Source: AC-32 sp045806105
Lineage (GTDB): Bacteria > Actinomycetota > Thermoleophilia > Gaiellales > Gaiellaceae
DNA length: 64,000 nt
Direction: 5' to 3'
Assembly: GCA_045806105.1 (NCBI GenBank)
Contig: JBJMJY010000072.1
Location: 1 to 64,000 of the forward strand
This document shows positions 60,018 to 64,000 of the stretch, piece after piece. The notes beneath the pieces were generated by a model. The model was not told the origin of the DNA. It saw nothing but the letters and a program-made list of their open reading frames with translations, and made no database searches. How positions within the stretch are numbered: position 1 is the stretch's first letter; the number at the start of each line of letters is the position of its first letter. A program made the position numbers and the translations under genes.

Positions 60018-60706
60018 CCCTCTACGGCGTAGAGCTGACCGTCTGCGAAGAAGCGGAGGAGGTCGCCTCGACCGTGGCCGAGGAACTCGTGGCGGCTGCG
60101 CGATCCGGGGCGGCGATCGCGCTCACAGGCGGCCGCTCGCCGGGGCGGGCGTACGAGCTGGCGGCCGAGCGCGAGCCGGACTGGAGCTCGGCGTCGGCCT
60201 GGTGGGGCGACGAGCGCTGCGTGCCGCCCGAGGACGAGCGCTCGAACTTCCGGCTCGCGAGCGAGTCGCTGCTCGACCGACTCGAGGCGATGCCGCGCGA
60301 GGTGCAGCGCATCCGCGGCGAGCTCGGCGCCGAGCAGGCGGCGCGCGAGTACGACGAGCTCCTGCGCGGCGTGTCGCTCGACTTCGTGCTCCTCGGGATC
60401 GGCCCCGACGGCCACGCCGCCTCGCTCTTCCCGGGCCAGCCGCCGCTGGACGAGCGTGAGCGGCGGGCGATTCCTGCGGAGGCGAAGCTCGAGCCGTTCG
60501 TCGACCGCGTAACGCTGACGGTGCCGGTGCTGTGCTCCGCGCCGGCGGTAGTTTTCGTTGCCACCGGCGAGGCGAAGGCCGAGGCAGTGGAACAGGCGTT
60601 CGCCCGGCCGCCGGACCGCTCGGCGCCCGCCAGCCTGATCCGCTCGGCGACCGGCCGCACCACGGCCGTTGTGGACGCGGCCGCCGCCGCGCGTTTGCCC
60701 GGCTAG
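60014..60706 (+). CDS. pgl: 6-phosphogluconolactonase
   Basis: A 230-residue enzyme of the pentose phosphate pathway that hydrolyses 6-phosphogluconolactone. Family blocks: IALTGGRSPGRAYELAA, WWGDERCVPPEDERSNFRLA, FVLLGIGPDGHAASLFPG and RVTLTVPVLCSAPAVVFVATGEAKA. ATG 60014, coupled to proC. The length fits the family. Confidence 0.94.
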   Translation: MTLYGVELTVCEEAEEVASTVAEELVAAARSGAAIALTGGRSPGRAYELAAEREPDWSSASAWWGDERCVPPEDERSNFRLASESLLDRLEAMPREVQRIRGELGAEQAAREYDELLRGVSLDFVLLGIGPDGHAASLFPGQPPLDERERRAIPAEAKLEPFVDRVTLTVPVLCSAPAVVFVATGEAKAEAVEQAFARPPDRSAPASLIRSATGRTTAVVDAAAAARLPG

Positions 60707-60739
60707 ACACCGCGCGGGGGGCGGTGTTATACCCCCCGC
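60707..60739 (+). promoter_or_regulatory. Overlapping inverted repeats before the ArsR-like gene
   Basis: Two hairpins share bases. ACACCGC/GCGGTGT (60707-60713 and 60721-60727) and GCGGGGGG/CCCCCCGC (60714-60721 and 60732-60739) cannot form at once. The second ends on the base before ATG 60740. The first lies right after the pgl stop. Possibly terminator plus operator, or a switch. Confidence 0.45.
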
Positions 60740-61285
60740 ATGGCCGCCGCCGAACCCAGGCCGATTCTCGACGTCCTCACGCTCGACAAGCCCGAGCAGC
60801 TGAAGGCGCTCGGACATCCGCTGCGCCTGCGCGTGCTCGAGACGCTCGGCGCCGGCGACGGCGAGAAACTGACGAACCGCGAGCTCGCGAACCGCCTCGG
60901 CGTCGATCCCGGCCACCTCCACTTCCACGTGCGGATGCTGCTGCGCGCGGGCCTGATCGAGCTCGCGGAAGGCGGCCATGGCCGTGAAAAGCCCTACCGC
61001 GCCGTGGCGCGGACGGTGCGCGTGGCGCCGGCGCTGCTGAAGTCAGACGCGACGAGCGACCTCCGTGCCGCGATGCTGGAAGAGGTGCAGCGCGGCTGGG
61101 CCGAGCACGGGGCGTCCGGGACGTTCCGGGCGGCGCAGGTCAGCGCCCGCATCACGCCCGAGCAGGCGGTGGAGCTGATCCAGGAGCTCGTGGAGCACGC
61201 GCGCGACGCGGAGGACGCGTCGCTGCCGCCGATCGTGATCACGACGGTGCTCCATCCGCCGACGACGGTCGATCTCGAGCTCTAG
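60740..61285 (+). CDS. ArsR-like helix-turn-helix regulator
   Basis: A 181-residue regulator with a winged helix at residues 15-85 (LDKPEQLKALGHPLRLRVLETLG, LTNRELANRLGVDPGHLHFHVRMLLRAGLIE) and a C-terminal helical part of about 90 residues. No Cys metal site of ArsR type is visible. ATG 60740 has no Shine-Dalgarno site but lies directly behind a palindrome. Stop overlaps the convergent TPR gene. Confidence 0.82.
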   Translation: MAAAEPRPILDVLTLDKPEQLKALGHPLRLRVLETLGAGDGEKLTNRELANRLGVDPGHLHFHVRMLLRAGLIELAEGGHGREKPYRAVARTVRVAPALLKSDATSDLRAAMLEEVQRGWAEHGASGTFRAAQVSARITPEQAVELIQELVEHARDAEDASLPPIVITTVLHPPTTVDLEL

Positions 61286-61977
61286 GCGGGCAAGAGCGGC
61301 GAGCTGAGCCCGGTCTCGATCCCGCGGCGGCGCGCGAGCGCCTGCAGGACGAGCACGGTGTCGGCAACAGGCAGGTCTTCGAGGTACTCCTCGCGCGTCG
61401 CGAACGACTCCAGCACCTCCTCGACCGCCTCCCCGTAGCCGACGACATCCTGCGCCGCGAGGTAGGCCAGCGCGTCGCCGACGGCCTTCGGGAAGTCGTC
61501 GCGGGTGCGGATCGCGTCGGCCTGCATGCGCGCCTCGTCGTCATCGCCCAGCACGAGGAGCGCGAGCGCCGCCGCGTAGCGGCCGATGGGGCTCTCGGAC
61601 TCGGGGGCGCCGGCGCCGAGCGCCGAGCGTGCGGCCTCCTCGGCCGCCGGCCAGTCGCCGGCGAGGACGAGCGACTTCATCGCGCCGATCGGCCGGCCCC
61701 AGCTGTCCGGCGGCGCGTCGGCGAAGCTCTCGCGATAGCGCTGGGCAGCGCGGTGGAGCCAGGCGCTCGCCTCGTCGGCGCGTCCGAGCATCAGGAGGGC
61801 GAGGCCGGCACCGCCGGCGGCGTTGCCGAGGCGCGTGACCTGCCGCTGGCGCGTGTCCGCGTCCCGCGCGTCCGGGAGCCGTGCCTCGCCGTCGCGGTAA
61901 CGAGCCTCCTCCCGCTCGAGGTGCTCGGCCCAGTCCTCGTCCCCGCGGCGCCGGCGCTCGCCTCCTGTCTCAGGCAC
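61282..61977 (-). CDS. TPR-like protein of unknown function
   Basis: A 231-residue mostly helical protein with TPR-like pairs (AGLALLMLGRADEASAWLHRAAQRYRE, SLVLAGDWPAAEEAARSAL). GTG 61977 was chosen because AGGAGG sits six bases before it; TTG 61983 is too close to that site. No enzyme motif. Role unknown. Confidence 0.75.
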   Translation of the reverse strand: MPETGGERRRRGDEDWAEHLEREEARYRDGEARLPDARDADTRQRQVTRLGNAAGGAGLALLMLGRADEASAWLHRAAQRYRESFADAPPDSWGRPIGAMKSLVLAGDWPAAEEAARSALGAGAPESESPIGRYAAALALLVLGDDDEARMQADAIRTRDDFPKAVGDALAYLAAQDVVGYGEAVEEVLESFATREEYLEDLPVADTVLVLQALARRRGIETGLSSPLLPA

Positions 61978-62056
61978 ACCCAACCTCCTCCCCGCGGCGA
62001 TCGTATCGAGGGCGGACGCACATGACTGTCGCGCGCTTCGGGCGAGAGTGTGACGA

Positions 62057-63265
62057 TTGACTAGGGTCCGCGACGTGCGGGAGGTGCGCGAGGTCTTCTA
62101 CGTCGACGGCGTCCGCACGGCGTTCGGGCGCGCAGGGGCAGAGGGCGTCTTCTGGCGCACCCGCGCCGACGACATGGGCGTCAAGGTCGTCCGCGAGCTG
62201 CTGCGCCGGAACCCGACCGTGCCGCCCGAGCGCATCGACGACGTCGTGATGGCGGCCACCGCGCAGGTCGGCGACCAGGGGCTCACGCTCGGCCGCGACG
62301 TCGCCCTGCTCGCGGGTCTGCCGTGGACGGTGCCGGGCTTCGCCGTCGACCGCATGTGCGCCGGAGCGCTGACCGCCGTCACCGCCGGGGCGGGCGAGAT
62401 CGCGATGGACGCGGCGGACGTCGTGCTCGCAGGCGGGGTCGAGCACATGGGCCACCATCCGATGGGCGACGACGTCGACTTCAACCCGCGCTTCGTCGCC
62501 GAGCGGCTCGTCGACACCTCGGCGGTGACGATGGGCGCGACCGCGGAGAACCTGCACGACCGCTTCCCGCAGCTGACGAGGGAGGCGGCGGATGCCTACG
62601 CCGTGCGCTCGCAGCAACGCGCTGCGGCCGCGTGGGAGAACGGCGTCATGCGCGAGACGGTCGTGCCGATGTCGGTCTTCACCGACGACGGCTGGCAGGT
62701 CGCTGACCGCGACGAGTTCCTCCGCCCGGACACGAGCATGGAGGCGCTCGCGACGCTGCCGACACCGTTCCGTGCGGGCGGCCGCGTGACCGCGGGAAAC
62801 TCGGCGGGGCTGACGGACGGCGCGACGACCTGCCTGCTCTGCTCCGAGGCGGCGGCGCGCGAGCACTCAGTCGAGCCGCGGATGCGCCTCGTCGGGTACG
62901 CGTTCGCCGGCGTCGAGCCGGAGCTGATGGGCCTCGGGCCGGTCCCGGCGACGCAGAAGGCACTCGGGCGCGCGGGCCTCCAACTCGACGAGATCGGCCT
63001 CTTCGAGCTGAACGAGCCGTTTGCCGTGCAAGTGCTGACTTGGTGCGACGGCCTCGGCGTCGACCCGGAGGACGAGCGCCTGAACCCGTACGGCGGCGCC
63101 ATCGCGTGCGGCCATCCGCTGGCCGCGACCGGCGTGCGGCTCCTGGCGCAGCTGGCGTACGGCTTCCGCGAGCGGCCGGGCGTCCGCTACGGCCTGACGG
63201 CCCTCTGCGTCGGGATGGGCATGGGCGCCGCGCTGATCTGGGAGAACGTCGCTGCCGGACACTGA
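62057..63265 (+). CDS. Thiolase (acetyl-CoA acyltransferase)
   Basis: A 402-residue thiolase that cleaves 3-oxoacyl-CoA in beta-oxidation. Active-site Cys in VDRMCAGALTAVTAGAGEI, His in AIACGHPLAATGVRLLAQL and second Cys in GLTALCVGMGMGAALIWEN; NEPFAV is the NEAF-like motif. TTG 62057 is one option; GTG 62075 (REVREVFYVDGVRT) fits family length equally well. Works with the following FadB-like gene. Confidence 0.92.
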   Translation: MTRVRDVREVREVFYVDGVRTAFGRAGAEGVFWRTRADDMGVKVVRELLRRNPTVPPERIDDVVMAATAQVGDQGLTLGRDVALLAGLPWTVPGFAVDRMCAGALTAVTAGAGEIAMDAADVVLAGGVEHMGHHPMGDDVDFNPRFVAERLVDTSAVTMGATAENLHDRFPQLTREAADAYAVRSQQRAAAAWENGVMRETVVPMSVFTDDGWQVADRDEFLRPDTSMEALATLPTPFRAGGRVTAGNSAGLTDGATTCLLCSEAAAREHSVEPRMRLVGYAFAGVEPELMGLGPVPATQKALGRAGLQLDEIGLFELNEPFAVQVLTWCDGLGVDPEDERLNPYGGAIACGHPLAATGVRLLAQLAYGFRERPGVRYGLTALCVGMGMGAALIWENVAAGH

Positions 63266-64000
63266 GTTCAAGCTCGCGGCGGTCGAGCGTGACGACGGTC
63301 GCATCGCGCTCGTGACGATCGACAACGGCGAGGACTACACGAAGCCGACGTTCTTCGGGCGCGCCGCGCTCGAGTCGCTCGAGCGGCTGCTGCCGGAGCT
63401 CGAGGAGGGCGACTGGACGGCGCTGGTGCTCACCGGGAAGCCGTTCGTGTTCGCGGCAGGGGCCGACATCACGCAGTTCCCGAACGCGACGCGCGAGCTC
63501 GCGATTGAGGGGAGCCGCGCGGGTCACGAGCTCTTCGGGAGGATCCGGACGCTCCCGTTTCCCACGGTGGCGGCGGTGAACGGCGCCTGCCTCGGCGGCG
63601 GGGTCGAGATCGCGCTCCACTGCGACTCGCGCACGATCTCGACGGCGGTGCGCCACTTCGCGTGCCCCGAGTGCTTCCTCGGCATCGTCCCCGCGTGGGG
63701 CGGGACGCAACTCGTGCCGCGCCTCGTCGGGGCGGAGACCGCGGTCAAGTTCATCGTCGCGAACCCGATGCGGCAGAACCGGATGCTCACCGGGCCGGAG
63801 GCCTTCGAGCTGGGCTTCGCCGACCGTCTGCTGGAACCGGCCGAGTTCCTGGACGACTCGATCGCGTTCGCCCTCCAGCTCGCAGCGAACGGTGACAGTC
63901 ACAGTGACAGTCACTCTGCGTCGGAAGCGATACGGAAGGCGCGCGGAAGGCTCGACGGCCAGGTCCACGGCGCGGCGCCCGCACCGTACAAGGCGCTCGA
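63252..64000 (+). CDS. FadB-like enoyl-CoA hydratase/dehydrogenase, cut by window end
   Basis: N-terminal enoyl-CoA hydratase domain (residues 1-210): VLTGKPFVFAAGADITQFP (oxyanion hole), AVNGACLGGGVEIALHCDSRT and FACPECFLGIVPAWGGTQLVPRLVG (catalytic Glu region). After it, a DSHSDSHS tract and IRKARGRLDGQVHGAAPAPYKAL, as at the join to the hydroxyacyl-CoA dehydrogenase domain. The frame is closed by TGA near 63233 and holds no ATG, GTG or TTG before the conserved part. CTG 63252 (overlapping the thiolase end) is the likely start. The C-terminal domain is outside the window. Confidence 0.85.
   Translation, partial: MPDTEFKLAAVERDDGRIALVTIDNGEDYTKPTFFGRAALESLERLLPELEEGDWTALVLTGKPFVFAAGADITQFPNATRELAIEGSRAGHELFGRIRTLPFPTVAAVNGACLGGGVEIALHCDSRTISTAVRHFACPECFLGIVPAWGGTQLVPRLVGAETAVKFIVANPMRQNRMLTGPEAFELGFADRLLEPAEFLDDSIAFALQLAANGDSHSDSHSASEAIRKARGRLDGQVHGAAPAPYKAL

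Noticed and set aside
62679..63968. Long open frame on the minus strand opposite the thiolase and FadB-like genes
   Set aside because: Arg/Glu/Ala/Pro-rich with a VTVTVTV tract caused by the repeat on the other strand; the + strand genes have clear active-site motifs.

Overview
The window is high-GC bacterial DNA with GTG/TTG starts, many 4-base stop/start overlaps and a GlgE-TreS-maltokinase pathway. This points to an actinobacterium. The mix of a CGNR protein, a collagen-like/lamin-tail protein and a KorAB oxidoreductase would suit a Thermoleophilia-like lineage, but that placement is inference. Nothing in the sequence looks like a plasmid origin, phage, CRISPR array, rRNA or complete tRNA.

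Bases 1-10.5 kb look like accessory DNA: a sulfatase with an internal duplicated segment, DUF6325 and LURP-one-like proteins, a cation/proton antiporter, a frameshifted small gene, a decayed dihydrofolate-reductase-like fragment, a hydrolase/nucleotide-cyclase fusion, a flavin monooxygenase-like protein and an aminoglycoside-phosphotransferase-like kinase, separated by loose non-coding gaps. The stretch ends at a 47-base 3' fragment of a tRNA-Asp gene (10536-10582). That is the usual scar at the far end of an element integrated in a tRNA gene, so the element would extend left, out of the window.

10.7-25 kb holds small conserved genes (DUF899, COG4315, GlsB/YeaQ-type, AlkZ-like winged helix, TfoX, MmcQ), a D,D-carboxypeptidase, and a multicopper oxidase / ZIP transporter / DtxR-type repressor operon with a promoter and operator placed on the first start codon. 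It continues with a CpdA-like phosphodiesterase, a MarR-led pair of ABC-2 exporters and a secreted clan-A glycoside hydrolase.

25-39 kb is an alpha-glucan/trehalose cluster on the minus strand in the order glgE-treS-mak-glgB-treZ-glgX-treY, with a short malQ divergent from glgE. Together these encode the TreS, TreY-TreZ and GlgE routes between trehalose, maltose 1-phosphate and branched alpha-glucan.

39-51.5 kb carries a Na+/H+ antiporter, a YcaQ-type glycosylase, envelope genes (GerMN lipoprotein, two-component system, undecaprenyl-diphosphatase) and four consecutive unusual exported or surface proteins: collagen-like, Pro/Ala/Glu-rich, PASTA-only and RTX-type. 51.5-64 kb is housekeeping metabolism: a TSUP transporter, a proline iminopeptidase, KorAB, a CGNR zinc finger, a VOC protein, an XRE-TPR regulator, an AlkA-like glycosylase, proC, pgl, an ArsR-like regulator, a thiolase and the start of a FadB-like beta-oxidation protein cut by the window edge.

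Single-base indels interrupt three otherwise well-conserved genes (near 4.38, 23.17 and 45.44 kb). They may be real mutations or assembly errors, and are described at each gene.
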